The notes below the pieces were generated by a model. It had not been told where the DNA came from. It searched no databases and worked only from the letters and a program-made list of their open reading frames with translations. DNA of 55,109 nucleotides from Vicinamibacteria bacterium (lineage in GTDB: Bacteria > Acidobacteriota > Vicinamibacteria > Vicinamibacterales > UBA8438), in NCBI GenBank assembly GCA_022820825.1, contig JAJEEU010000027.1, positions 1-55,109 of the forward strand. Reading direction: 5' to 3'. Positions 41,347 to 49,403 of this stretch are shown one piece after another. Positions within the stretch are counted from its first letter, which is position 1; each line of letters starts with the position of its first letter. Made by a program: the position numbers and the translations under genes.

Positions 41347-42975
41347 CTACGGGCCTTCCCCCGCCGCGCGCTGCGCATTCTCTTCGACCACCGCGCGGTC
41401 CGCGCGCTCGTGGACGTCGCCGGGAATGCCCAGGCGGGTGTTGGCGCCGAGCTCCCGCAGGAACTCCGCGGTTTCCGGAAAGGCCTGGAACTGGAACGAC
41501 TGCTTGGCGCCCTCCGCAATGCGGAACGCGGTGCGTCCGCGGAAGTCGCGCGCGTCGATGTCGGCGCCCTGCTCGACGAGGTACTCGATGACCTCGTTCA
41601 GCCCGCGGAACGTGGCGGCGTGGAGCGGCGTGAAATCGGCCTCGTTCCGTGCGTTCACGTCCGCTCCGGCCTCGACCAGCACTCTCACCGCCTCCTCGAC
41701 CGGCGGCGCGGGCCTGCCGCGCGGCGTATGGGGCTGGTACGACCTGTAGCCGAGACCGGCCGCCATCATCAGCGGCGTGGTCCCGTCGGCCGAGGCCGCG
41801 TTCGGATCGGCGCCGCCTTCGAGCAACGCCCGCAGGACATCCGGGCCGCTATCGTACTGATACCGGGAATCGTCGCCGAACAGCCCGCCGCCGTTGGCGG
41901 AATAGGCGGCCACCCAGAGCGGCGTGGCGCCGCGGACGTCGCCGGTGCCGACCGAGTTCTGCTCGAACGCGCCGAGCCGCGGGTACGCAAGGTAGTTGAG
42001 GATGACCGCCGACGTGTCGACGTGCGCGTTCGGATCCGCTCCGCGCGCGAGCAGATCCCGCACCAGCGGCGCCCGCGCCGCGGGACTCAGCCCCTGCATC
42101 CCGCCACCGCTCACCGAACCGGCGCGCATGCCGCGCTCGCGGTACCAGTCGGCCAGCCAGGTGCCGACGCGGCCGGCCGCCGCGTGCAGCGCGGACACGC
42201 CGTGGATCCGGCCGTTCGGATCGGAGCCCTGCTCCAGCAGGAAGTACGCCATGTCGGCCTGCCGGCTGACGATGGCGAGCGGCAGCGGATGCGTGTCGTC
42301 GGAGCCCGTCCCGTTGACGTCGGCGCCGGCGGCCAGCAGCGCCCGCGCCAGCTCGATGTCGCCGTTGAGCACCGCGAACAGCAGCGGCGTGAAGCCCTTG
42401 GCCGACGACGCCTCGACGTCGGCGCCCGTCTCCAGCAGCACGTGGACGATGTTCGGGTGGGGCGCGGAGACCGCCCACATCAGCGCCGTTACCCCGGTCT
42501 CGCGCGTCACGGCATTGACGTCGGCGCCGTGCGCCAGCAGCGCGCGCACGACCTCCCGGTCGCCGGTCCGCGCCGCGATCATCAGCGGCGTCAGGCCGCT
42601 GGTCTGGGTTGTGTCGGGATCGGCCCCGGCGTCGAGCAGCGCCCGCACGACCCGCACGCTTGCGTTCTCGCCCGCCCGCATCAGCGGCGTCACGCCATGG
42701 TCGTCGGCCGCGTTCGGGTCGGCGCCGGCGCGGAGCAGCAGCTCCACCGTCTCCAGGTCGTCCCAATGGGCAGCCCACAGCAGCGCCGTCGCGCCGTCGG
42801 GCCGCGCGGCGTTGACGTCGGCCCCCTCGTCGATCAACGCCCGGACCGCCGCGGCGTCCTGCCCGGCGGCGGCATCGACCAGCCGCGCGTCGGAGGCGTG
42901 CAGCGGCGCTCCCGCCGCCAGCGCGATACCGACCACGAGCAGCGGCAACCCGCACCATCGAATCAACATGCGCAT
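41347..42975 (-). CDS. secreted ankyrin-repeat protein (copy 2)
   Basis: 542 residues with a signal peptide (CGLPLLVVGIALAAGAPLHA). It has about ten ankyrin repeats: DGATALLWAAHWDDLETVEL, HGVTPLMRAGENASVRVV, SGLTPLMIAARTGDREVV, GVTALMWAVSAPHPNIV, KGFTPLLFAVLNGDIELA, and later DFTPLHAATFRGLNEVIEYL. A longer insertion (around ADWYRERGMRAGSVSGGGM) splits the array as in copy 1. GGGGAAG lies about 8 nt before the ATG at 42975; another ATG follows at 42969. It is first in the cassette here, last in the other cassette, so the gene order has been shuffled while content is kept. Confidence 0.87.
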   Translation of the reverse strand: MRMLIRWCGLPLLVVGIALAAGAPLHASDARLVDAAAGQDAAAVRALIDEGADVNAARPDGATALLWAAHWDDLETVELLLRAGADPNAADDHGVTPLMRAGENASVRVVRALLDAGADPDTTQTSGLTPLMIAARTGDREVVRALLAHGADVNAVTRETGVTALMWAVSAPHPNIVHVLLETGADVEASSAKGFTPLLFAVLNGDIELARALLAAGADVNGTGSDDTHPLPLAIVSRQADMAYFLLEQGSDPNGRIHGVSALHAAAGRVGTWLADWYRERGMRAGSVSGGGMQGLSPAARAPLVRDLLARGADPNAHVDTSAVILNYLAYPRLGAFEQNSVGTGDVRGATPLWVAAYSANGGGLFGDDSRYQYDSGPDVLRALLEGGADPNAASADGTTPLMMAAGLGYRSYQPHTPRGRPAPPVEEAVRVLVEAGADVNARNEADFTPLHAATFRGLNEVIEYLVEQGADIDARDFRGRTAFRIAEGAKQSFQFQAFPETAEFLRELGANTRLGIPGDVHERADRAVVEENAQRAAGEGP

Positions 42976-43103
42976 AGGTCGCACTTCCCCGACCCAAAAC
43001 CGTAGCACAGCGCGCCGCCGCGCGGAACGATTTTCGGCCGCCCGCACGAATGTGGTGCGCGGGCTATAGTCAGAAGATGAAGAGTTGGTCCTGGAGGATG
43101 ACG

Positions 43104-43991
43104 ATGACGCCGCACATATTGTCGGCCTGTCTCCTGGCGCTGCTGCTGGCCGCGCCGGGCGTGGCCGCGGCGCAAGGAGACACGTACGAGGAGACCGTTG
43201 CGCTCCAACCAGGCGGCAACCTGTCGATCGACGTATCCGGCGGCAGCGTGCTGCTGCTGGCCTGGGACCAGCCGCAGGTCGAGATCCAGGCGCGGATCGA
43301 GGCGCCCGCCGACGTGGACGGCGACTACGCGCGCGACATCGTCGCGGCGGCGCGCATCAACGTGCGCGCCACGGCCGGGGAGGTCCACATCAGCAACGAC
43401 TTCAGCGAGGTGGAGCGGCGGGGGTTCTTCGACCGGCGCCGGACGTTCCCCGACGTGCACTACGAGATCCGCGCGCCGCGCGAGCTCAATCTCGACATCG
43501 AGCTCGAGCGCGGCGCGGGCACGACGCTGCGCGGCTTCGAGGGCCGGACCATGATCAACTCGGAGCGCAGCGACCTGAACCTGGTGGAGTTGAGCGGCAC
43601 GCTCCGGATCGAGCTGGACCGCGGCCAGATGCAGGCGAGCGACTTCACCGGATCGCTGACGCTCAACGTGGACCGCGGAACGCGCGCCGCGCTGACGCGC
43701 CTGAGCGGGTCGCTGTTGATCGAGGCCGAGCGGACGAACGTGGTGCTGCGCGACGCCCGTATCGACGGCGACTCCGACGTGGCCATCAGCCGCGGCGACT
43801 TCGACCTGGAGCTCGCCGAATCGCAGCCGCTCACCATCGACGCCGAGCTGACGTCGCGCGCCAACATCAACACCGACCTGCCGGTAGCGCTGCAGGAGAG
43901 CGGCGGCCGCTACCGGGGCGCGCTCGACGGCGGCGGGCCGGCGCTGCGCATCCGCGCCGACCACGGCGAGGTGCGCTTGCGGGCGAATTAG
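43104..43991 (+). CDS. secreted DUF4097-like beta-helix protein
   Basis: 295 residues with a signal peptide (ILSACLLALLLAAPGVAAAQ). The repetitive beta pattern of DUF4097-type putative adhesins is seen: GGNLSIDVSGGSVLLLAWDQ, NVRATAGEVHISNDFSEVE, NLDIELERGAGTTLRGFEG, DLNLVELSGTLRIELDRGQ, SLTLNVDRGTRAALTRLSG and DSDVAISRGDFDLELAESQ. Proteins of this type often lie beside anti-sigma or regulatory genes; none is next to it here. GGAGG at 43093-43097 abuts an ATG at 43098 and is 6 nt from the ATG at 43104, which is chosen. Its stop overlaps that of the convergent TonB receptor by 4 nt. Confidence 0.8.
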   Translation: MTPHILSACLLALLLAAPGVAAAQGDTYEETVALQPGGNLSIDVSGGSVLLLAWDQPQVEIQARIEAPADVDGDYARDIVAAARINVRATAGEVHISNDFSEVERRGFFDRRRTFPDVHYEIRAPRELNLDIELERGAGTTLRGFEGRTMINSERSDLNLVELSGTLRIELDRGQMQASDFTGSLTLNVDRGTRAALTRLSGSLLIEAERTNVVLRDARIDGDSDVAISRGDFDLELAESQPLTIDAELTSRANINTDLPVALQESGGRYRGALDGGGPALRIRADHGEVRLRAN

Positions 43992-46327
43992 AACGCGACC
44001 TGGAGACTGACACGGGCCGCCCGCGGGATGGACGGATGCGTGTGGATGTCCTCCACCCCGTAGAGCGGCTCGCCCGGGAGCCGCGACGCGTAGAAGTAGT
44101 CGATGTCGGCCACCTTCGAGTCGAACAGATTGAACCCCTCGATCGAGATGCGCAGTTGCTCGTTCAGGGTTATCCCCAGCTCGGCGTTCCAGATGGTCGT
44201 CGACGCGGACTGCACGCTGTTGTCCTCGACCAGCGCGCGGGGGCCGAAGTGGCGCACGCGGATGCTGCCGAAGATCCGCCTGGCGGGCTCGACCGTAACG
44301 GCGCCGGCGATCACGCGGTTGAGCGCGCCGGGAATGTACGCCCCGGCGGGGTCGGGGTCCGTGAAGCGCGCGTTGGTGAACGACATGTCGACCTCGCCGG
44401 TCATCCAGGAATTAAGGCGCACGTAGTTGGCCCACTCCAGGCCGTAGCGCCGGCTCGGCCGGTTGGCCTCGGTGATGCCGGAGTCGCCGATGAACAGCAG
44501 CTCCGAATCGAAGCCGAGGTACCAGAGTGCGACCGTCGACTGCAGGCCGCGGATCTTCACGGTCCGCATCCCCACCTCGGCGCCGCGCGCGGTGACCAGC
44601 GGCGTCAGCGTCTCCACCGGCAGGCCCGTGCGTGGATCGACCGTCAGCGTCGCCCCGCGCACGTCGTTGCTGTGGAAGCCATGACCCCAGTTGACGTAGA
44701 ACTCCGTGTCCTGCCACGGGCCTAGCACCACCGACAGCTTGGGACTGACGATGCCGTCCGAGCCGTCGCCGGAATTGCGCGGATCGAGGGCGGTAACCTC
44801 GTAGCCGTACAGGTCGCCGCGCAGGCCGACCGTCGTGCGCACCACCGGGCTCCACTCGATCTCGCTCTGCGCGAACAGGCCGCCCGACGTCTGCTTGAGG
44901 ATGTCGTCGCGGATCGTGTTCGTGCGGCGCTGCCGGACCGTGTCGTACAGGCCGATCGTGCCGGCGTTGTCGTGGCGGAGCTGCACACCCACCATCGACT
45001 CGACGGGCCGCCCGAGGAAGTGGCCCAGGCGGCGGTAGGTCGCCTTGCCGCCGACCGCGGTCCGGCGGTCCTCCTGCTCGAACTGATCGCCGTCGACCGG
45101 GTTGGCCAGGAAGTAGGTGAAGTTCTGGATCAGGTTCAGGCCGTAGCGCAGGCCGTAGGCGGTGACGCGCACCGCGCTGTCGCCCGTCGAGCGCAGGCCG
45201 TCGAACGCGATGCTGTGGCGGTAGGTGCGGCCGATGTCCGTAGGATCGATGGCGCCGAAGCGGGTAATCAGGCCGGATTCGACGGCCCGCACCGGGACCT
45301 GGTCCGTGGCGTTCCAGTCGGCCGTGTAGCCCATGCCGGTAATCGAGAAACCGTTGCGCGTGTCGCCCTGGCTGTAGCGCACGACGCCGTTGGCCTTCCG
45401 CAGATCGTCAGGATTGACCCACGGGCCGTCGTTGCGCGACAGATCGAGCGCCACCAGCAGATTGCCGCCCCCGACCCGCGGCGAGGCTGCGCCGAACACG
45501 CGCCCCCACCCCTGGCCGCCGCCGCTGATGGTCAGGAGCGGGCGGTCGAGCACGTTGACGTAGTTGATGTTGGCCGAGCCGGCCGCCGAAAAGTCGCCGT
45601 CCTCGGCAAAGTACGGCCCCTTCTTGTACTGCACGCCGCTGACCAGCTCCGGAATGATGACGTTGGAGTCGGAATAGCCGTGGAAGTGCGCCGCCGCCGG
45701 CACGTTCAGCGGGACGCCGGCGAGCGTCGTGGCGAAGTCGGAGCCGTGGTCCAGGTTGAAGCCGCGCAGGTAGTACTGGTTCGCCTTGCCCTCACCGCTG
45801 TGCTGGCTGACGATCAGCCCGGGCACGGCTTCCAGCACTTCGCCCGGCCGCATGATCGGCCGCGCCTCGAGCTGCTGCGCCGTGATGGCGCCGACGCTCG
45901 CGGCGCTCGCGATGCGCACCAGGTTCTCGGCCGGGTTCTCCAGGTCGGCGATGTTGCGGAAGGTGCGCGTGCCGGTCACCACCACGTCGGCCGTCAGCGA
46001 CAGCGTCAGCGTCGCGTCGACCGTCCGCGTGGCGCCGGACGCCACCGTCACTTCCTGCCGGGCCGTGGAGAAGTTGACCAGCCGGAACGTGACCGTAGCC
46101 GGGCCGGCGGGCACGTCGTTGATGCGGTAGGCGCCGACGCCGCCGGTTACCGCGGTCAGCACCACGCCGGCGCTCTCGATCTCGACGACGACGCCCGGCA
46201 GCACGCCGCCGGTCTCGTCGGCAACCACGCCGGCCACGACGCCGCCGCTCTGGGCGCTGGCGGAAACGGCCAGCACCTGCAACACGATGCACGCACACAC
46301 GAAGATGACAGTCAGACGAACAGGCAC
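43988..46327 (-). CDS. TonB-dependent receptor with carboxypeptidase-regulatory N-terminus
   Basis: 779 residues. The signal peptide is followed by a carboxypeptidase-regulatory-like domain (GVVADETGGVLPGVVVEI, residues about 28-115), a plug domain (IMRPGEVLEAVPGLIVSQHS, NQYYLRGFNLDHGSDFATTL, GVQYKKGPYFAEDGDFSAAG) and a 22-stranded barrel ending RAARVSLQVAF with the terminal Phe expected for outer-membrane insertion. The start is GTG; no clear Shine-Dalgarno is seen. It imports a bulky or scarce ligand with TonB energy; sequence does not show which. It lies 89 nt downstream of the SRPBCC gene on the same strand and may be the import component for the adjacent catabolic operon. Confidence 0.9.
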   Translation of the reverse strand: MPVRLTVIFVCACIVLQVLAVSASAQSGGVVAGVVADETGGVLPGVVVEIESAGVVLTAVTGGVGAYRINDVPAGPATVTFRLVNFSTARQEVTVASGATRTVDATLTLSLTADVVVTGTRTFRNIADLENPAENLVRIASAASVGAITAQQLEARPIMRPGEVLEAVPGLIVSQHSGEGKANQYYLRGFNLDHGSDFATTLAGVPLNVPAAAHFHGYSDSNVIIPELVSGVQYKKGPYFAEDGDFSAAGSANINYVNVLDRPLLTISGGGQGWGRVFGAASPRVGGGNLLVALDLSRNDGPWVNPDDLRKANGVVRYSQGDTRNGFSITGMGYTADWNATDQVPVRAVESGLITRFGAIDPTDIGRTYRHSIAFDGLRSTGDSAVRVTAYGLRYGLNLIQNFTYFLANPVDGDQFEQEDRRTAVGGKATYRRLGHFLGRPVESMVGVQLRHDNAGTIGLYDTVRQRRTNTIRDDILKQTSGGLFAQSEIEWSPVVRTTVGLRGDLYGYEVTALDPRNSGDGSDGIVSPKLSVVLGPWQDTEFYVNWGHGFHSNDVRGATLTVDPRTGLPVETLTPLVTARGAEVGMRTVKIRGLQSTVALWYLGFDSELLFIGDSGITEANRPSRRYGLEWANYVRLNSWMTGEVDMSFTNARFTDPDPAGAYIPGALNRVIAGAVTVEPARRIFGSIRVRHFGPRALVEDNSVQSASTTIWNAELGITLNEQLRISIEGFNLFDSKVADIDYFYASRLPGEPLYGVEDIHTHPSIPRAARVSLQVAF

Positions 46328-46416
46328 CCAATCAGCGTAACGATTGTCTGGGGCGTACCTGCCTGAACTTTGCCTGAAGAAGCGCTGACCGCGGCTTCAG
46401 AAACGCCCGGGGAGGC

Positions 46417-46881
46417 TCACGACGCGGTGTCCGGAACCGTCCCGAACAGGTCCTGCAGGACGCCGCGGCGGTATTCGAAGACGCGCTGCAGGTCGCGCCG
46501 TACCAGCAGACGATCGGCGAGCCAGCCACCCGGCACGGCGTAGCGCACGTCGTCGCGGGCGAGCGTGCGTCCGTCCACCTCTTCGAACCGGTGCTCGTGG
46601 ATCCAGAGCCGGTACGGGCCGCGGCGCTGCTCGTCGACGAAGCGGAACGGCGGTTCCCAGACGGTGATCTCGCTGCGCCAGCGCAGCGGCACGCCCCGCA
46701 GGCGCAGGCGGTAGTCGATGGTGGCGGCCGGCCGCATCGCGATCGGCCCGGGCGTGAGCACCGAAAAGCGCAGCCAGGGTGGCGTGAGCCGCTCGAGGTT
46801 GCGGGCGTCGGAAAAGAACGGGAACACCGCGTCGAGCGGTCGCGGCAGCGTCACGCTGCTGTGCAGCTCGAACGTGCGCAC
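46417..46881 (-). CDS. SRPBCC-family protein (ligand-binding START-like domain)
   Basis: 154 residues, cytosolic. The pattern FELHSSVTLPRPLDAVFPFF, NLERLTPPWLRFSVLTPGPI, YRLRLRGVPLRWRSEITVWE and PPFRFVDEQRRGPYRLWIHE is the SRPBCC group often annotated as ligand-binding or cell-division-inhibitor-like. START-like folds hold hydrophobic small molecules. The start is GTG, 2 nt after the TAG of the upstream gene, so translation is coupled. It is the last gene of the probable operon PQQ dehydrogenase - SnoaL - cyclase - YEYACHEGN - SRPBCC. Confidence 0.82.
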   Translation of the reverse strand: MRTFELHSSVTLPRPLDAVFPFFSDARNLERLTPPWLRFSVLTPGPIAMRPAATIDYRLRLRGVPLRWRSEITVWEPPFRFVDEQRRGPYRLWIHEHRFEEVDGRTLARDDVRYAVPGGWLADRLLVRRDLQRVFEYRRGVLQDLFGTVPDTAS

Positions 46882-46883
46882 GC

Positions 46884-47783
46884 CTACTCGATGTCCACCC
46901 CGGTCATCATCCGCAGGTTGCGCGCGTTGCCTTCGTGGCAGGCGTACTCGTACAGGATGTGGCCTTCCGGCGCCCGGTTGAACGCATCGTAGGAGATGGT
47001 CCACGGCTGCGTGAACACCTGCGGGTCGGTGATCGTCGCCTCGTAGTGGATGGTGTTCGCATCCTTCAGCGTGTAGCGCTCCACGACGTGCAGGTCGGTG
47101 CTGTGGAACACGCCGTGCCCGGTGTTGATGGCGGTGCCGGGCGCGCCCTCGGGGGCCGCCCCGTGGCCGGTCACCCACGTGTTGTCCGTGAAGTTCGTGA
47201 CATCGACCACCAGCGTGTCGCCCTCCCAGCGGCCGCGCGAGTCACCCATCCCCAACTGGATGGGCGCGGCGACGTGGTCGCTGCCGTCGAGCGGGATGTA
47301 GCGCGAGTGGTGGTTCCACTCGTACAGCAGGATCACGGCGCCGGGCACCTGCAGGAACTGGTACGAGTTGTAGCCGACCGGCAGGTTGCCGCGCGGCAGG
47401 GCCGCCGGGAGGCACTTGACGCGCGGATCGAGGAACTCCAGCTTGTCCTGGTTGGCCATGATCTCGACCCGCTTCTCGATGGCCCAGTCCTGCAGCGGGA
47501 TCCGGCCGTCGGGCGGGTCGATGATCATCGGCTGCTCCTGGCGCTGCATGCCCGGCGCGGCCTCGTGGTCGGGAAAGAACTGGGCCGTCGGGTAGCGCCG
47601 GAACTCCTCCTCGGTAAGCTGCCACGCATCCTGGATGGGGTTCTCCATGGGCGCCGACGTGCCGGCCACCCAATGGCCGCGGAAATCCGGGTCGCCCCAG
47701 GGCGTACGCGGGATGTCCTGCGCGGCGAGCGGCAGCGGTGCGAGCCAGACGAGCGCGAGCACCAGGGCGATCAGACTCCGCAT
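46884..47783 (-). CDS. uncharacterised secreted protein, YEYACHEGN family (copy 2)
   Basis: 299 residues with a signal peptide (SLIALVLALVWLAPLPLAAQ). It shares with 10093-11130 the pattern GDPDFRGHWVAGTSAP, DSRGRWEGDTLVVDVTNF, VVERYTLKDANTIHYEATIT and YEYACHEGNARNLR. Another conserved element is CLPAALPRGNLPVGYNSYQF. No known catalytic motif is recognised; the fixed Cys and His of YEYACHEGN and the Trp-rich segments suggest an enzyme or binding protein. GGAGG abuts an ATG at 47789, so the ATG 6 nt further at 47783 is chosen. It lies 15 nt after the cyclase gene and 2 nt before the SRPBCC gene. Confidence 0.77.
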   Translation of the reverse strand: MRSLIALVLALVWLAPLPLAAQDIPRTPWGDPDFRGHWVAGTSAPMENPIQDAWQLTEEEFRRYPTAQFFPDHEAAPGMQRQEQPMIIDPPDGRIPLQDWAIEKRVEIMANQDKLEFLDPRVKCLPAALPRGNLPVGYNSYQFLQVPGAVILLYEWNHHSRYIPLDGSDHVAAPIQLGMGDSRGRWEGDTLVVDVTNFTDNTWVTGHGAAPEGAPGTAINTGHGVFHSTDLHVVERYTLKDANTIHYEATITDPQVFTQPWTISYDAFNRAPEGHILYEYACHEGNARNLRMMTGVDIE

Positions 47784-47798
47784 CTGCATCCTCCATAG

Positions 47799-48764
47799 TC
47801 AGAATATGGCGACCGGGTTGACGGGCGAACCGGCGCCGCGCTCCACGCGCAGCGGCTCGACCGTCAGCATGAACTCGTAGCGGTTGTGGCGCCGGGCGGC
47901 ATCCGCCAGGTCGTGCAGCGCCAGGTTGTCGAGCAGGTTCATGCCGAGCGCCACGATCGTGAACGTGTGGATCGGAATGAACAGGCCGGGGATGGCGCCG
48001 CCCTCCTGCGGGATGTCGGCGCCCAGCAGCGCGATGTCGCGCTCCCTGAAGAACGGAATGAGCGCCGGATCGTAGCCCGCGGAGCCGAAGTCCTCGGGGC
48101 GCGGCTCCACGCCCGGCCGCTTGGTCCGCAGCAGCAGCGCGTCGCCCGAGCCGATGGTGATGCCAGTCTCCGCTTCCCAGGCCTCGATGTCTGCCGGCGT
48201 CACGCGCGTCTCGGGCAGGTCGAGCAGGATGCCGCGCGTCACGATGCCGCCCTCCGCCGAGGTGACCGACAGCTTTTCGCAGCCGCCGTCCTCGGTCACG
48301 ACCTCGGCAAAGTCGAAGCCGTTGTACAGCTTGCCTTCGTGCGAGACGTGGCACAGCGCATCGAAGTGCGACAGGGCCAGGCCGTGATAGGCGATCTCCT
48401 GCCGCTCGAACAGGAAGTCACCCTGCACCAGGAAGCGGTTGGTCAACGCGCCGTTGGTGTTGATCGGCCGCCCGGCCTCGCCCGCCTCGCGCTGGATCGG
48501 ATGGGCCAGCGAGACGGTCTCGCCGGTCTCGACGAGCGCCGCCGCCTGCGCCGCCTTCTCGGCGGTGATCAGGTTCAGCACGCCGCGCTCGTCGTCCGGG
48601 CCCCAGCGGCCCCAGTTCGACAGCTCCGTCATCCACTCGTCGAACTGCTCCTTCGTGACCTCGCTCAGGTTGGCCTGCGCGCCCGCCTCCTGGCTGTCGC
48701 CGCCGCAGCCGACCCACAGCAGTACGACCGCGAGGCATGCGCCGATGGCATATGTCGTCTTCAT
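47799..48764 (-). CDS. cyclase-family hydrolase, lipoprotein (copy 2)
   Basis: 321 residues. The signal ends ACLAVVLLWVGCGG, a likely lipobox with Cys lipidation, followed by a Gln/Ala linker. The cyclase-family core has ALSHFDALCHVSHEGKLYNG (His, Asp, His metal ligands), WMTELSNWGRWGPDDERGVL, VTRGILLDLPETRVTPAD, GSGDALLLRTKR and ALLGADIPQEG. It lacks the extra upstream His of copy 1. Family members are metal-dependent hydrolases of formamides, lactams or esters. GGAG is 8 nt before the ATG at 48764. It lies between the SnoaL-like and YEYACHEGN genes, the same company that copy 1 keeps. Confidence 0.87.
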   Translation of the reverse strand: MKTTYAIGACLAVVLLWVGCGGDSQEAGAQANLSEVTKEQFDEWMTELSNWGRWGPDDERGVLNLITAEKAAQAAALVETGETVSLAHPIQREAGEAGRPINTNGALTNRFLVQGDFLFERQEIAYHGLALSHFDALCHVSHEGKLYNGFDFAEVVTEDGGCEKLSVTSAEGGIVTRGILLDLPETRVTPADIEAWEAETGITIGSGDALLLRTKRPGVEPRPEDFGSAGYDPALIPFFRERDIALLGADIPQEGGAIPGLFIPIHTFTIVALGMNLLDNLALHDLADAARRHNRYEFMLTVEPLRVERGAGSPVNPVAIF

Positions 48765-48797
48765 GGCGTCATCTCCGGTTGGTGGCACGAACGATAG

Positions 48798-48820
48798 CAC
48801 GATTGCCGCAGGTTGCTAGC
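48798..48820 (-). repeat. dispersed TAGCAACCTGCGGCAATCG motif at a stop codon
   Basis: On the minus strand it begins with the TAG stop of the SnoaL-like gene and resembles the terminal repeat TAGCAGCCTGTGGCAAAATC of the element at 18945-19185. Confidence 0.45.
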
Positions 48821-49349
48821 GCGGCTCGTCCCAGTTCAGCGTACGGCTCTTGAAGCGCCAGCCTTCCGCCGTATTCACGTAGACGTCCTCGTAGTAGCCC
48901 GTGCTGCGGAACCGCGGACCCCGGTGCCCCTCCACCGGCAGGTTGGGTATCGGGTCGCCGGTGCCGACCTCGAGCGCGACCCAGTACACGCGGCCGCGCG
49001 CTCCCTCCGGCGTGGGCGTGATGCGCCAGGCATTCTGCCAGTGCCGCCGCCCCGAATCGGGGCCGAGGCCCGCAAAGCCTCTGCCGAGGGACTCGGCGAT
49101 GGCGGCCCTGCCCTCCACGGCGCGGGAAGGACTCGACCGGAAGACGCCGTCCTCGGCGAAGGCCGACGCGACGAGCTCCGCGTCCCGGAAGTCGTGGCCC
49201 TGGGCGTAGCGCCAATAGAGCTCCTGGATGTCGAGGCGATCTTCTGCCGTGAGCTTGCCGGGACCGCCGCGATCCTGGGCGTACAGGTAGCCGATCCCGG
49301 CGCCGAGTCCAATCAGCGCGACCACTGCGAGCGGACGTCTCCAGAACAT
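48816..49349 (-). CDS. secreted or anchored SnoaL-like protein
   Basis: 177 residues. One N-terminal hydrophobic segment (PLAVVALIGLGAGIGYLYAQ) acts as signal or anchor. The SnoaL_4-type fold follows: LTAEDRLDIQELYWRYAQGH, ELVASAFAEDGVFRSS, EGRAAIAESLGRGFAG, RVYWVALEVGTGDPIPN and GYYEDVYVNTAEGWRFKSRT. Unlike the protein at 9585-10037, it is exported, matching the exported partners in this operon. GGAGG lies 6 nt before the ATG at 49349. It sits between the PQQ dehydrogenase (51 nt) and cyclase (51 nt) genes. It may be a hydratase or isomerase on the dehydrogenase product, an inference from context only. Confidence 0.82.
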   Translation of the reverse strand: MFWRRPLAVVALIGLGAGIGYLYAQDRGGPGKLTAEDRLDIQELYWRYAQGHDFRDAELVASAFAEDGVFRSSPSRAVEGRAAIAESLGRGFAGLGPDSGRRHWQNAWRITPTPEGARGRVYWVALEVGTGDPIPNLPVEGHRGPRFRSTGYYEDVYVNTAEGWRFKSRTLNWDEPR

Positions 49350-49380
49350 GACTTTCCTCCCTGCCTCTTCCTGGGACTGC

Positions 49381-49403
49381 ACGAGTTTCGCCACGGGCTC
49401 CTA
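49381..49403 (-). repeat. dispersed TAGGAGCCCGTGGCGAAACTC motif at a stop codon
   Basis: On the minus strand it begins with the TAG stop of the PQQ dehydrogenase gene and is nearly identical to the motif at 3351-3370 and to the end of the copy at 24604-24644. Confidence 0.5.

Noticed and set aside
46417..47178. 253-codon frame for the SRPBCC protein
   Set aside because: The first 99 codons are a shadow of the YEYACHEGN gene; the domain begins at the GTG at 46881, 2 nt after that gene's stop.
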